Assembly: GCF_020497125.1 (NCBI RefSeq)
Contig: NC_059075.1
Location: forward strand, 33,702,003-33,766,002
Reading direction: 5' to 3'
Length of the DNA: 64,000 nt
DNA from: Mauremys mutica
Lineage: Eukaryota > Chordata > Testudines > Geoemydidae
Position numbers and translations under genes: made by a program. Positions 22,901 to 37,900 of this stretch are shown here, in pieces. Within the stretch, counting starts at the first letter, position 1. Every line of letters begins with the position of its first letter. Under the pieces are notes generated by a model that saw only the letters and a list, made by a program, of their open reading frames with translations, did not search any database and had not been told where the DNA came from.

Positions 22901-25900
22901 CCTAAGTTTGTGGCCACCCTTCGGAGCAGAGATTGGTGCTCCTTAAAATCATCTGGTGGGCTAGTGTGAGAGGCTAAAGGCAAAAATCTCAGATGAACGT
23001 GCACGTAAGCGTGCACACACCTAGAATGGAATCGACATGAGCAAACACTCGAAGAAGAAGGGGTACAGGTATATCTGATTCAAACAACTGGTATCATACT
23101 AAAGAGATGGCTCTCCAGAGTCCATTGGGACTACAGCAGGAATTATTTTTATTTTCAGAGTACCAGAAGCTTCTTTACTACATATTCAGGAACTGAATGG
23201 TTTCTCACAAGTTCTATTTACTTCCCTAACCTAACAGCATATAAAGGCTCCTTCTTAATATTCCGGTTCGTGTGTCTGTCCAGCTCTCAAACATACATTC
23301 AAGCGCAAGTGCTAAAAATCCTTACAGAATCCATCTCCAAACAAATTCTCCTGTACATGATTCTTAAGTCATTTTTTTCAAGAAAATAATTGATTATTTA
23401 TTCTTTTCCCCCAAAGATTCCCTAAAAGCCCAAAGTCCACACTATTGTCTAATGGGCTGCTACATTCCAGCTTAGAAACAGTGCCATTTTTGAGCTATAG
23501 TATTTAAAATAAAAGTCACTAAAGATCTGGCTCTGGTTTTCAAATCCCTCTCCAAAAGTTCCAGGACTATATTCCGTAAGTACAAAAATTCAATACATCA
23601 TGTTGTGGACCTCTGAGCTATCTATCTGCCTACCTACAATACTGCACCAACTTCATCATGTTTAATAATACTGGGCCAGGTGTCTGCAGTCTTATCCGTA
23701 TCTCAATTTCATAAGTGTATATTTACATGTGTGCTTACTTGTAAATGTCACATACTACACATAGATTTTTTAAAAAACTAGTTTTTCAGAATCCATTTCA
23801 ATTTTTCCATATTCTTTCCTATCATTCCAGCTCATTCCTTTGGAACAGGTATCTTGACACATACCAAATTAATCTGTCACCCATCCAGAATATGAAATTT
23901 TAATTCAGCTTTACACTGAAGTGGCAAAGATAAAATATGGGTTCTCTGCATGGTGGACATGTAGTCAAAACACCTCAGTGACTGACAGAAATATTGTTTG
24001 TATTACCTGTGTTATGATCTTCTGCAGTATGGTAGTATCTTTTCTCTCAGGTTCTCTGGCCTCAGATTGAAAACTACAAAGTTTAAAAAGAATATTAGAC
24101 AGATCTCTTAGAGTATACATACCTTGTAGTCGAAACAGCTGTTTTCTATATACATTGGCAGAGATTTTCAAAGCCACCTACAGAATCTAGACACTTGATT
24201 CCCATAAATGTTAAAGGTTATTGGGCATTCAGATCCTTTAGATATCTTTGAAAATCTTTGCTATAGCTTCAACTCTCATAATGAAACTAAGAGTCAATTT
24301 TCAAGGATGGCAATATTTAAGATAATAAAGCCATATCCAGATCATACAAATTGATCTGCTGACTGCATAGCAAAGTATTCAGAATAATTGTCTGAGACTG
24401 GGAGTGGAGACTGCGCAAAAAATTAATATAAATTGCAATGGGGCCATTATGTAACCTACAAATATGAAACATGGTAAATTACCACCACTGCAGTCTTCTG
24501 AATTCCAAAATATATGGAATAAAATAAGCAAAGACCAATCACTTCCAAGTATAGGGTAGAGTACAGGAGATGCCTGTATTGCTACTGCCTGTGTTTTTAA
24601 TAAAGTGAGGGCTTGAGTGTCCAGTTTGGCAAATATACCATCCTTCATGAACACGAAATTAACTTAAATATGTCACATAAACTTCAATTGCTAAGGGAAA
24701 AAGAATTAAAAATAGAAAGTAACTGACATTCTCAAAAAGGTTTATGAAAGACTTGTGGTAAGAAGCATAAATCAAATGATATTGGGAATCTTGATCTTTG
24801 TTTAAATGATCAGACTCAATCAGCAGTGGTTCATGTATTAGAAAAAAGATATTTGATGACAAATGTCTTAATAGAACTATTTAAAACAGTCGAACTTAAT
24901 GTTTCTTCTATATGCCTTTTTGCTGCAGATGGAAAAGGGGCACAGGTATTTATTTTAAATATACATTAAAATGCCTATTTTCCTCTAGGTATCAATGGAA
25001 ATCTCATCTAAGTGATCTATCTATCTGTCTATAAAAAGGGACTACCTTTCATGAATTTTAATGTCTAAAGGCATTTTATCTGTGGTGAAGTATATTTGCC
25101 ATTATACCATATTACTTTAGTCACAATCTATATCAAAAGGAAGTGATGAAGTTAACAGAGGTAAGGGAGGAAGGAGAAGCTCACAGAGTTTCTTGCAAAT
25201 GTTTTGTTCAATCATTTCATTACATCCACCAGGTAAGCCCTGGTTTCAGATCTGGAACCCTATTTGAATGACCAAGGAAGTTGACAGAGGTTGAGCTCTT
25301 CCTACCTCAATATTCCCAAGATTTTGGAAAACAATTCTCCTGATTTAGACAAGTGCTTTCAGGGGTGCTGCACTTGCCACTTGAAATCCAATAGTATGGA
25401 TTTCAGTCCTGATGCTATGGGGTGCTGAGCCCCCTGAGCTCCCATTGACTTCAGTGGGAGTGGAGGCCATTTAGCATCTTGCATATTGGCCCCACAGTGA
25501 TTATCTATCCACTGTTTCCTCAAAACATGCACATGCACAGTAGCTCTCTCATTTAAAGGTGCTCAGAGACTATGCTGATGGACATGGTAAAAACCCTAGG
25601 CAGGATAGACAGCTCATACAAGAGAGGAGCATTAGGGATACAGGCACTGAGGCGACTAAGGTCCCGACTATAAGAAACTTACTTTAGATGGAAAAATTTG
25701 ACAACAAAAATTCTGCCTATGAGAACATTTTATACAAAATAAAATTGCCTTCTTCTGCATTAACATGTCCACTGCTCCAAGCAGCAGCACAGTGCAAGAG
25801 AAGGCAATTTTATCTTGTATAAAATGTTCACACAAACTGTATCTTAAAATGTTTTAACTAAAAATAGAATCACATATCTTAGAAAGGGAAAAAAAGCAGC

Positions 25901-28900
25901 ATTAAGAGATGTATTCAAGGGGAAAAGGGCATTCTGAGTGAGATTTCAAAAAGGGATGGAGAGTCAATTAGGGAGACACCGGAATACTCTCTATATAGAC
26001 TGCAGGAGCTGCAGAAGGGAAGGTTCATGTGTAAAACTGTGAGAAAAGACAGAAAGAAAGCCAGTGTAAAAGACAGAGAGAGCAGGGAGGAGAACAGATA
26101 CATGAGGAATGAGTCTCCACTTTCTTGTACCTTGTGTTGCCATTGACACCAGTGCAAAGTGCATGTAGAATACTGCCATTTGGATCTGGTAGCATTTGAA
26201 ATCCAGAATGCTTAGGTGTAAACAGTGACACGAGGTGAAAGGGAGTAGAGAATCATGTCCACAGTCTATGATACAGACTGGAGCAGGTCTTTGGAGGATT
26301 TTTAACACAAGAGACCAAATTCTGTTATCATTTACATTAGTGATAAGTCTGGAAGAATTGTAGTGATTTCAATTAAATTACGCTGGATTTGCACCTGTAT
26401 AGATGGGAGAAGACTTCAATGCAGTATGTAGCTTTATGAAGATCCTGAAATAATTAACACTTAAATAACACTATTTTAAAATTTTAGTCTCTGTACCTGC
26501 TCAAGTCCGTTTGTGTTTCTGCTTCCACCTGCTGCTTGGGGGGGTCCTTCCTTTTTCTTTTAGCAGGTGTGTAATACCTATACTGTGACAGGAAGGATTT
26601 AGCATCTGATTTTAAGGTGCGTGGAGTGAACGGTTGATGGCTGTCAGTAAAGTGGTCAGAGTGCCTATCTAGGAGATCCCCGCTGTACACTTTGGATTCA
26701 ATATCCTGATGCTTGTGAGAAGGACTGATGTTCATAACACTTTCAGCAGAAGAACTGTATGAAACTCCAGAGTATTTTCTTTGTGGACTTGAAAAACTGA
26801 CACTTGAATTAGAGATCGAGGCATTAGATGTTTTCCGAGTATCTTTTCTAACACATTTTGCAGGGTTGGGAAGATCCAAGCCTTGCCTGCCTGAAGACAA
26901 TAATGATCTAGACAAATGCTTCTGTGCATTTTGTGCATGAGGAGATAGCTGGTCATTGTCTTCTGCTTCAAATGAACTCTAGAAAAACACAAATGATAAT
27001 GTTCTGTGAAATGATTGCTTAACTGGTTTCTTTTCAAGAGATTACATGGAGCACATCTGAAGTATGAGGCACATAAAGAGTGTCAAAAAGCAACTATTTA
27101 TCTCAGAAAATCAGTGTGAACAATTGGTTTGACCCAAAATAAAGGAAATCATTAAATATGAAATAATTATAAATTATGAAACTGAACAAAATTTAACAAA
27201 TTACACTTATTATTAATACAGTAAAATGTCTGTACATTTTTACTCTGAAAAGTGTCAAGATAAAAACTGCACATCCTTATTCAATAGACGGGCTCCCTGT
27301 GGGCTTTAGAGACAAAAGCATAGTAATCTTTACTACTATTAGCACTGCAGAACCATCACAGACAGGTAGGGAATAGTGAGCTGGATTCTACTCTTTCTTA
27401 TGCACAACCAACAGAATTGTGTACAAAATTTCAATCATTTACACCAGTGCAAAAAGCCATTGAGGTTGTACAGGTGTAACTGAAGGCCTGGATTTATTTG
27501 AAGAACACCTTCACTGCCAAGGATGATGTGTAAGAAAGAAAACCCCTTGCGTAACTCTCAGATCCCAGGATGAAGTTTGCAGGGCTGCCAGTAAGAAATA
27601 ACATCTGTCTCTGCAGCTCAGGCTATGGTTTTAACCAAGTTGGAGATGTTTCTATAAAGATTTTGCATTTCAATAAAGTCAAATGTATTAGCAAAAAGCA
27701 CCAATGGTGGTATTTTTAGTCACCTCCAAACAATGAAAGATTTTAAAGCTCAAAGGTTGTAGGTTGGATACTAAAAATGAAATGTGATGTCTTACAATCA
27801 GAACATCCCTACAAACGCTGAGGTGCCATATTACATATAGCCTTTGTATAGACTAGAGCAGGGGTGGGCAAACTTTTTGGCCTGAGGGCCACATCGGCCT
27901 TGTGAAACTGTATGGAGGGCCGGGTAGGGAAGGCTGTGCCTCCCCAAACAGCTTGACCCCCGCCCCCTATCTGCCCCTACCCACTTCCTGCCCCCTAACT
28001 GCCCCCCTCAGAACCTCTGACCCATCCAACCCCCCCTGCTCCTTGTCCCCTGACCACCCTCTCCCAGGACCCCCAGCCCAACCACCCCTGGAGACTCCAC
28101 CCCCTATCTAATGCCCCCTGTTCCCTGTCCCCTGACTGCCCCCCCAAACCTCTTCCCCATCCAGCTGCCCCCTGCTCCCTGTCCCGACTGCCCCCCCGGG
28201 ACTCCCTGCCCTTTATCCACCCCCCCACCCTCTTATCATGCTGCTCAGAGCAGCAGGAGCTCACAGCCCCGCTGCCCGGTTGGAGCCAGCCACACCGCCG
28301 CACTGCCCGTCAGGAGCGGTGGGCCAGAGTGCTAATGACGCGGCGAGTTGAGGCTGCAGGGGAGAGGGGACAGTAGGGGAGGGGCTGGGGGCTAGCCTCC
28401 CCAGCCAGGAGCTCAGGGGCCGGGCAGGATGATCCTGCGGGCCGTAGTTTGCCCACCTCTATACTAGAGACTGGACTAGAGATGTCCAACCTTTTCAGCC
28501 TGAGGGCAAACCATATTTCAAAAAGGTCAGAGGACCACAATCAATGCTTTGGTGCAGGTTCTCTGACCTATTCATCTCCCTCTGTGCTGCACAGATAGAG
28601 AAAGATGAGTAGAAACCACTGACAATTCCCCTGCATGGTGGTATTCCCACACCAGGGGGTATCCTCTAGAAGGTGTGTTGCTGGCATAGCCTGCTTCTAT
28701 ACCTCCCTCCCCACTGTTCCTTGCTGGTGGGAGCATGTTGCATTCCTGCTATCCTCAGATGGTGTATTATCCCGAAGGTGACCATTACCAGGTGGTGCAA
28801 CTTAGAGCCATTTGGGAGCTGCTCTAACTTGGGCTGGGGCACAGAATTAAGGAGCCATAATTGGTTGTTGGTTCTCAGCTTCTCCATTTTATCCCCTCTC

Positions 28901-31900
28901 CTGGGCTGCCTTAGGTGGTTGCCTGGGTAAGAGGAGCCATTTTCTGACAGACGCTGCTGTAGGCTCTGGAAGAACCAGTCATAGTCCTGTCCTGCTGTCC
29001 ATTGGCCTTCCTCAACTCTAAGCAACATCTGACAGTGTGGAAAGGATTCAGAGGCACTAAATGAGGAAAGGCACATTAGAATGGCTGTGTAATGTATCAG
29101 CACTAGTCAAGCCCATTTTGATGTGGGTCCAAATGTTCAGGAAGAATCCTAACAAGACAGTTATTGCACAAGCCTTTAACACATCCCTGGAAATGTGTAG
29201 TGTCACAGTTGGATTTGAAGGATAGCAAAACTTCTAGTGACTCTGCTAACTGGCAAGAGTTATTTCTAACACTTTATTAACTCCAAGGCCAAGCTACAGC
29301 TAGGAAACTGACTCAGAAGCTTACAGACAACCACCATTTGCCAAAAACTTAAATATATATTTTTCATCTGTACAATCAGTACAAAAAGTATAAACTATGT
29401 GAGGGAGGAGGGCACCGCACATACTATATGTATTTTAAACTGCTCACTAGGATAGCCTCGAGAGAGAAACATCTAATTTGCATGTAGGCCCACGCGAAAA
29501 GCCACAAGGATACGGTGTTACTCTAGCACATCTCATTATCATACTGTATAAACAATATAGTGCAGCACTCAATCTAAAAGAGCAACTTCCAAAACCTGCC
29601 AGTTCAGTTCACTTTAAACTGAATAAAGAGGCTTCTTAAAATGAGGGATTCATTGCTCGTTACACTCAATGGGCCTGCCTTCCTAGCATTCATATAATCA
29701 AATGTTGTAAAATGTAAATGAATGTAAATATAGAAAGGGGTTTCTGAAGGGCAGAATTTAATTCATTAGGCTAATTAGTTACCAGATTTCTTGTGAATCT
29801 GAAGTTTGGCTTCAGACAGGCAGAAGTAGAAACCTTTCATATGATATATATCCAACATATTAATTAGGAATAGGTAGATCAGAAGACACTGGTATATGAC
29901 TAAAGATTAGGCAGCATGTACAGTACTTTAGAAGCGATAAAAGAAGGGAGCCAAGGCAGTTAAATTCATGAATAAAATACATTCAGGAATGTGTATGCGT
30001 TTAAAATTATCTTAAACATCTAGCTCTTTATACAGATTAATTAAAAAATAATATGCAATTCAGTCCATCAGCAGGCTTTCATACAAATGATTACAGATTA
30101 TCACTTGACAAAGCCTTGATTCTAAGCAATGTCCTACTCACAAATGCCACATGATTAAGGCCACATTTTAGTCACGGGCATTATTAGTAAAAGTCATAGA
30201 CAGGTCACAGGCAATAAACAAAAATTCACGGCCCATGATCTGTCCATGACTTGTAATATACATCCCTGACTAAATCTTGGGGGGGCATCCCAGGGGTGCT
30301 GTGGGTGCTTGGGGGGTGTATGCTGGTCTGGGGAACACCCTGGGTGCTCTGCGGGGAGCAGCCCAGGACTCCCGCTGGTGCTGAGGGGTGGGGGTGGTGG
30401 GGCTGGCAGGCTCCTTACCTGGCTCTGCGCGGCTCCCCAGAAGCAGCAACACATTCCTCCATCAGCTCCTAGGCGGAGGTGAGGCCAGGCAGCTCTGCAC
30501 ACGGCCTCCTTCCCAAGCTCCGCAGCTCCCAAAGGCCTAACTATTTCTAAAACTTCCAGATAGTACATTTTCTGCTCTCTTCTGTGCACCTAAGCAATGT
30601 TTGTTTGTTTTTTAAGATCCAGAAAATGTGCCTTTTTGCTGTATAAATGATGTTACATTACCTCCTAATAACGGTGTTATTAATCCCCGTGTCACCAATA
30701 GCCCATTTTTTCACTCTCAGAACTCCATGGTGTTTTAAACTAAAAAACAAACGTGCCTTTATGGTATTTTAAACAGTTCTTGTAATAGCTTTAAAACAAA
30801 CAAAGAGAACCTCTCTCTCGAAATACCATCAAAAATAAATCACAGTACACATTGCTCACATATAACAGGATATTTCCCTTTGCTTTCATTGCACTTTTCT
30901 CTAAATTTAATACAAATGTTACTTTTCTAGTGAGAACAACTATTTGAGATATGTTTACATGCTAATAACTAGAGCAAACAGCTCATATATTTACAGCTAG
31001 TAGGGATGCAACGTACCCTTCTTTGTAGTGTTTCACATGAACCAACTTAATTTTACTACTACAGCACAATTAAGTGCTGAACTGGTAACTTGCAATAACA
31101 ATGCCAAACAAATGCCTGTGTTAGCAAGCAGTATAATAAGGTTTACTACATGATTATTTGGATATAAAATAATTGCAGCTATAGTTTGGTGCTATGGAAA
31201 ACAGATAAGACTGGAATGTTTCAAAATCCACCTATAAGAATGTTTTGGAAAGCAAATTCCAAACCCTTTAGCATTTACATAAACAACTTCGTTTTTGTTG
31301 TACAATGTATATTTGGTGCTCTTATTTTTTAAAATAGTTTAAGGAGTTGCAGCGTAAGTCAAACTTTAGAAGCACTTAGTACATATGACAACTTAATCAC
31401 ATCTAAAATAAAATAGAGTAATGACTTTTTGTTGCTAAGGGTAATGGGTCAATTATTGTGCTGATTCCATCTCATGAAAATACATTGGACCCGGTCCTTA
31501 GATAAACAGAGCTGAGTGAAAGGGGTGTCAGCCAGTGCAAAATTAGGCGCTGCTGTTTGCATGCACTTTACTCCTATGTGTACAGTAAACTGATTCTGAT
31601 GTTTAACGATTCTTTATATATGTATGTGTATATATATTCATTTATATTACGATGTCATGAATCTACTTAACATTAACGATTTATCTAACCATGAAAATAT
31701 GGCTAATTTTACACAATACTACAAATATTCAGTGTGAGACTGCATGGGAGATTTTACTCTAGCCATCAAACAAAACTAAACAATTTTAAATAAATAGTTG
31801 AAACCCCATTGTTTGGGGCATGTAAAAGTAGACTGAGTATGGTACCGGAAAATATACTGTAAGGGATAATTCTGAGCTGACTTCTCTTTCACTTCTATTT

Positions 31901-34900
31901 TCTATCATCCGACTGTATATGAATGAATAATTTACAACTCCTATGTTCTTACAACACAACCTTACTAATGCTACTTCTATGACACATACTCACACTAGCT
32001 TTAATCTAGCTAGCTCGCAATAGGATTGACTTGGGGCGGTGCGGGCTTCAGCATGGACTGCACAAAAAGAATGCACCTAGGTGAGGTCATGCAGGCTTGT
32101 GCATCTTCACTGCTATTTTTAGTGAGCAAGCTAGATTACACCTAATGCAGGTTCATCTATGTGAGCTGCAAATCACACCCCTAGCTGCAGTGAAAACATA
32201 GCCTGAGACAGGTAGTTTTCACAGAAGTAAAAAAAAAGGCTTCCAGAAAATATGTGCATATTACTACTAATAATAATCATGAGGCACTGAATTAGTCACA
32301 ATTTTGTGAAAAGTGCATTAGTTACAGAGCAAGGTCCTGACCCTGCTGTGAGCTCTGCACCAGTGGACCCCTGAACCTGCACTGAAGCCATGGAAGCAAG
32401 GGTCCGTCCATCAGAACAGAACAAATTGCAGATCAAGGCCATAGCTTGCTAAGTGGTGGGCAACAGATGCACACAACAAGCCAAGGAGAAATGGATTTCC
32501 CTCTAAATTATTTTTATTTTAAAAAAGAAAGTGTTATTGCTTAACCAAAAACCCACTTTGATGTCACAGATGCCTCCTAAAATCAGGCTAGTTCATTGAA
32601 AAGATCTGCTTTTATACAAAGGTGTAAATTCATCCCCGAATGAAGCCAGCAGAAGTGCACCCAGGATGAATTTGGCTGAGGAAATTAATTTTTGCTGTAG
32701 GTGAGGGTCTAGAATATGACAACACATCTTCTAATGGTCAGAAAACAAGCTTCATGATTTATATCTTTGTAGGTAATTCATCACAAAATTTAATATTTTA
32801 CAAGCTAAATAAAGGATGGAATTATAAAATGTATTCTCATGTTTGCTACAGAGAGCAGTTGACAGTTTAATATCCATTCAGTCTGACTAAAAAAATATTT
32901 GCAATAGTCGTGACAGCAACAAGAGCCTTGTGGACTTTAGAGGGTTTCCTTTAAAGAGATTATTTAGGCACTTTGAAAGCTATACTATCAAAATGCAGAA
33001 GCTGCAATTTTGTATCATTTTGATCTGCTAGTTCTTTTAGCTTGAGATAACCTGAGCTGTAATAGCTACTTACAGATGCCTATGGCAGGCAGGGGTGCTG
33101 GAACAATTTGTATAGTGGGGGTGCTGAGAGCCATTGAATCAAACTGTAAACCTTGTATATGATGGAAACCACTTCAAGCCAGAGGGTGGGGCAGCATCCC
33201 TAGTTCCAGCACCTACGATGGCAGGTCTGACTTGTGCTTGACATATCTGAAGAGTAGCTTGCTTGAATAGAGCAGAAAATAAGATCTCGTTTGGTAAATA
33301 TTAGTATTTTACATAATCTGTGCTTCCATCTCCCCTTGTACATACTATCCGTCCATTTAATTACACTCTAATATTTACTTAATGAATGAATAAAATGAGG
33401 GAGCAAGTTCACACAAACCTGTTTCTGTCATTCAGGGGTGGTCAGACTAGAGCCTTAGGGATCTAATTTGTTTACAAGCAAATATATTAACATTCATGAT
33501 TTTTCTCATTTTACAAAATAACCTGTAGTGTTGGTATTCATATGTACAGTAATCTATTATGCAATATTCAGATTGTATAGCATGATATATTCCTGTCTTC
33601 AACAAGTAGACATAGGTTACATTTGTTAACTAGAGATACAACTAAATGTATATGTGAAAATATATGAATTTGGACTTCTAGCATAAAAAATATAGTTGAC
33701 ACCAGGAAGCCATGAAGGAATTTTCCATTTGTATTTAAGTGTTCACAATATATGTATGGGTTTTTATTTTAATACTTTAAATGGTATTTTTGGTTTCCTT
33801 AGGAGTTCATTTATTTAATTCAGAAAGTACTAATTTGAGTATAACATATCTTGAGAATGTTAATAGCAATATAACAATAAATAATTAGAGACAAGACATC
33901 TGATTAGGCAATTATAGCTATGAATGCATACACAATGCATCTGAAATTAACAATATAGATAAAAACTTAATATCACTTCCTAATATGTATTTGATATGCA
34001 CAAACAGATTTCCATATGGTCAGAGCTGTCATTTTACAACTAGATTTTCTGAAACTCAGCAAAGCACATACCACACATTAAGAGCTACCAGCCAATTTTA
34101 TGCCATCTCTCTCTGGAAAAAAACCCTGCAACAATAATTGAAAATGGGAAATGAGTTGGACCTGATTCTCGCCTCATTTTACATGGCTTTTACACACCAG
34201 TGTAATTTCACTGAATTCAATATTTTTTCATCCTCTAATAACTTAAGTGGTTGAAGGGATTTATCCTCCAGAAGAAAGAATCTCAGAAATGACGCTGGCA
34301 TCAAGGTTTGGCTTTTGGCATGGCTGATATCTTGCAAATTTCCTCATCTCAGAACTGGTCAGTCCGAAGCACCCACTAGCAGAGTTGTCTGAGCATCAGA
34401 TAAGAAATACCCAGCCTTGCTTGAATCACAGATTTGACTCATGGTAGGATCAGCCCAGCTATGCATCCTTTATAAGATGAGCTCCAGTTTGATGCCTGAG
34501 GGTTTTCTAGATGAGGGCTTATGAACCAAGGTCTGTTCTGCCTTGGCATCAAAGATGCCATGGCACTTGTCACAAGGGCAAGGATTTCTACTGCAGTAAA
34601 ACCTTCCCACTCTTGCTCCCTGTGTTGTGCACTACGCTACTGTGCTATCTTCCTAGTTGCTGCTATCTACCCTGTGGGTGGTTGCATTTCAGTGGTGCTC
34701 TGCGTAGATGGATCATACAGTACTTTGGGAGCCTTTTGGAGAAGGGCACTATATAAGTAAGTTGTTATTATGAATGTCATCTGCAGGTAAAACTGAAAGA
34801 AGTCAGCACTACTGATAGCTTTGGTGACTTTTAAATGGAGATGCTGAAATATGCAATCTAACACTACGTTTCATTGAACAGGGGGAAACCTTTACACCAT

Positions 34901-37900
34901 CTATGTGAAGAATCACAATGTTACTTTTATAAATATTAAATTTCATGAAAATTAATAAACCTCTCTGCCCTCCCTAGCTCCTGTGTCCATATACCCTTTT
35001 CTGTTGCAGGAAAGCCAATTAAAATATTTAAAGTAGCTACACTTAAAAAGGAGTAAATGTGCCTCATGCATTGCACAGACTGGATGGACAAGGGGGAAGA
35101 ATTAAGATTGTGTGGACAACCATAAATCTTTCAAAACCTAACTTTCATTCATTTAACAAAGTTTTTTTGCATGTATACATACAATTTTAAGTTAAGTGCC
35201 TCTTTCTATCTAGGTACTTATATTGTGCTGATCACCATACTGTCTGAGTACCTTTCACTCATATGTGCCAGCAATCATTAATGTGTTGCTATGGGGACTG
35301 GAGAAGGGGAAATGTTAAGAAATGTATTTGTATAATATTTATAAATACAATGAGAGACTTTTAAAAGGAATCATTTAACTTATCATAGTATTAGGCTCAA
35401 TCCTGAGCTGTACTGAGTATGAGGAGAAGTAAAGGTGGCTCTACTCCATCTTTATGCTTCCCCTCATCTTTGGCCAACCATGGGACAAAACAGCCCCCAC
35501 GTGTAACTAAGAGCAGCAAAAAGGGTGCTCTAAGTTCTGCTGACTACAACAGGCTCCAATGGACATCTCTGCCACATGAAAAATCAGGCAGAACCCTATG
35601 TATTCCAGCTCACCCCCTATGCCGAGTTACCACACTTATCTCCTCTTCTAAGGGTAGGGAAATGCTTGTAGTATTTCAGACATCTGTGTGTGCCAGCTCT
35701 TGATAAATGGGGTCTTAGTATGTAATACTGTGATGAGGCATTTTTATCATCGTGAGCTAAATGCTTCCTTTTTTAAGAGCACTCACTCTAGTAAAAAATA
35801 AGATATGAAATCTGCATGAAGTAACTATAGAAGTAACAGTTCTGAAACATATTAGTGTAGTAGCTTTTGAGAAACAAAACAGAATATAGCATTACTGTTA
35901 TAAGTGAAGCAATTACAACTAAAGAACTTACTGTATTAATGAATTTAAAGTCTTATGCGTAGTTAATTTTTAGTTAAAGTTACACAAAAACAACGCAGTG
36001 GTGGGCCATTCTGGTGCAACAAACACTGTATGTTACTCAGTGTATAACAGGACATGCTGAATAGATCATTAGAAGTATTGCAAGGTCCTTATCAAGTATA
36101 GTAATATTCCACTCTTGCTATGCATCTTTTTAGCACCTGGTGGTGTTCCACATTGTTTGCACCAGTAATTCTTACATTTTGATATCTAAATTGATTACCA
36201 TCATGCCCCATAAGCATCTTTTGACTCAATATTCAAGATTTTGCAGTGGTTCTAAAAGCAGAAAATTTAAGATCAGCAGTTTCCCCAGGAAATGGGAACA
36301 GCACCAACAGCAGTACGATTATATTGCCTGGTGATAATTCTGTGTCCTATCATATCTTTTAATAGGCATGTGTAGAAGTCGTCTTATGGTTACTAGTTAC
36401 TTAGGTATTCTTAATGGCTAAAGAAATACAATTTGAGAAGTTAAGTGACCCTAAGGATGCATTAGGAGTGATCCAATAGGTCAACAGGAATAAAACTCCC
36501 TAGGTACATCAATAAACATAGTAAAATCAATACACTGTCTGGTAAAAGAAACAATATTTAAATATTACTTTGGTTGTGGAACAGATTTATGAAAGCCCAA
36601 TTACTACCACTGCTCACTTTATAGCAGGAGTCCCTCCTGCAGAAATATATTCACTTCTTACTAATGCAATGGTGCTTCGATTCACATGCTGATGAAAAAT
36701 ATTTTGTAAATCTTTAAGCAAGATTTTCCATATTATGATCTAATGTCTATCATCAGGTCCATGGCTTGGATAAAAGCTGTTGTTGGCTGTATTTTTTGTT
36801 CTGAATTATGTAGAGAGTGAATTCATGGGACTCTCCTAGTGCCAAGTTTTATATTTTGGAACATCTGCTTCCTGTCTACATGGAGGTGAAAAGATCTCCA
36901 GAAAAGGGCTCAAAATAGGTGACATTAAGTATTATCCAATGTTACCTAAACAGGCAAGTCTGCCAAAACCACTTATAAAATATATTATGATTGCCTATTT
37001 ATATCTCACTCATACATGCAGTTGGTTGAATCATACACAAATGCTGGCAAGACTGAGATGTTCTTGCTGACAATCATTTTGCAGTCACCATACATGTGAG
37101 TCAAACATTGATGAACAGGTACCTACAAGTAATTAGTAGTGCTAAGTGACACATACTACTTGAGAGAGCTCTTCTTTGGGGGAGAGGTTAAAATACAGAC
37201 AAGGAACTACAATGCTCTGACATTGCTATGTCAAAGCACACACTTAAAACACTTTTTAAAAAAATAAATAAACTCAGATCCTGTATTTGATGGGGTGTAT
37301 AGACTCCACACAGAGGAGGAAGGTGCTAGAGAGGCACAGGAGGCAAGGCTAGCCACGCCCCTGTGGCCTTGTCAATCACATATGATAGGCAGGAGGCCTT
37401 TAAAAGGGAGAAAAGTGCAGTCAGCAAGGGTGGGAAGGGAAGGAGCAGGACTGCCAAGCAGGAGACTGCTGGCATGATCCCAGGAGCGACAGGGAGAACT
37501 TCCATCCAGAAGATCTTCATCCCAACCCTATGGGATATGCAGTGAACTCCCAGGGAGAGACTTAAGGAGACCCACAAGGGGTAGGGGTCCCTTGTAAGAA
37601 GTTAGGAACTAGGGCCAGTGCTGGAGCCAACCAGTAACTGGGTGTGGTCAGGTTCTCTCACCATCTGGGAGACAAACCTCAGAGGACTCCTTTACACCAC
37701 ACAATAAAGTATAATAGAGACAGCGCATTAGTAACTGTTGCTCAGGATTTTCAGTTAGGAATCTAAGAACAAGAGAGAGATTCAGAAAATAACAGTGAGA
37801 GAGGAAAATATAATGGTGACTAAAAGATGGGATCTCGCAGCTTTAATTTGACATATCCCTCCCTTTTTCCAATACAGATCTGTGCATTCATCCATACCCA

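Larger units (their letters stand above)
19644..23061 (-). mobile_element. DIRS-type retrotransposon, degraded
   Basis: A 3.4 kb element in minus orientation with inverted terminal repeats: left about 19671-19762 and right about 22970-23061 (shared cattctaggt and gagatttttgcc). Between them, in minus-strand order, are a gag-like piece, reverse transcriptase, RNase H and tyrosine recombinase. DIRS elements use a tyrosine recombinase instead of an integrase and carry inverted, not direct, repeats. Many stops and frame changes show it is inactive, and most of gag is absent. Confidence 0.9.
17436..24006 (-). other. SPATA7 intron 7
   Basis: About 6.6 kb, containing the DIRS element (19644-23061), a hAT-like MITE (18923-19211), a CT microsatellite and old SINE or palindromic pieces. 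23062-24006 and 18020-18700 show no recognised feature. Confidence 0.75.

Noticed and set aside
37285..37725. Solo LTR
   Set aside because: TATA-like and AATAAA-like words are present, but no TG...CA ends or target duplication were found; kept only as an unclassified block.
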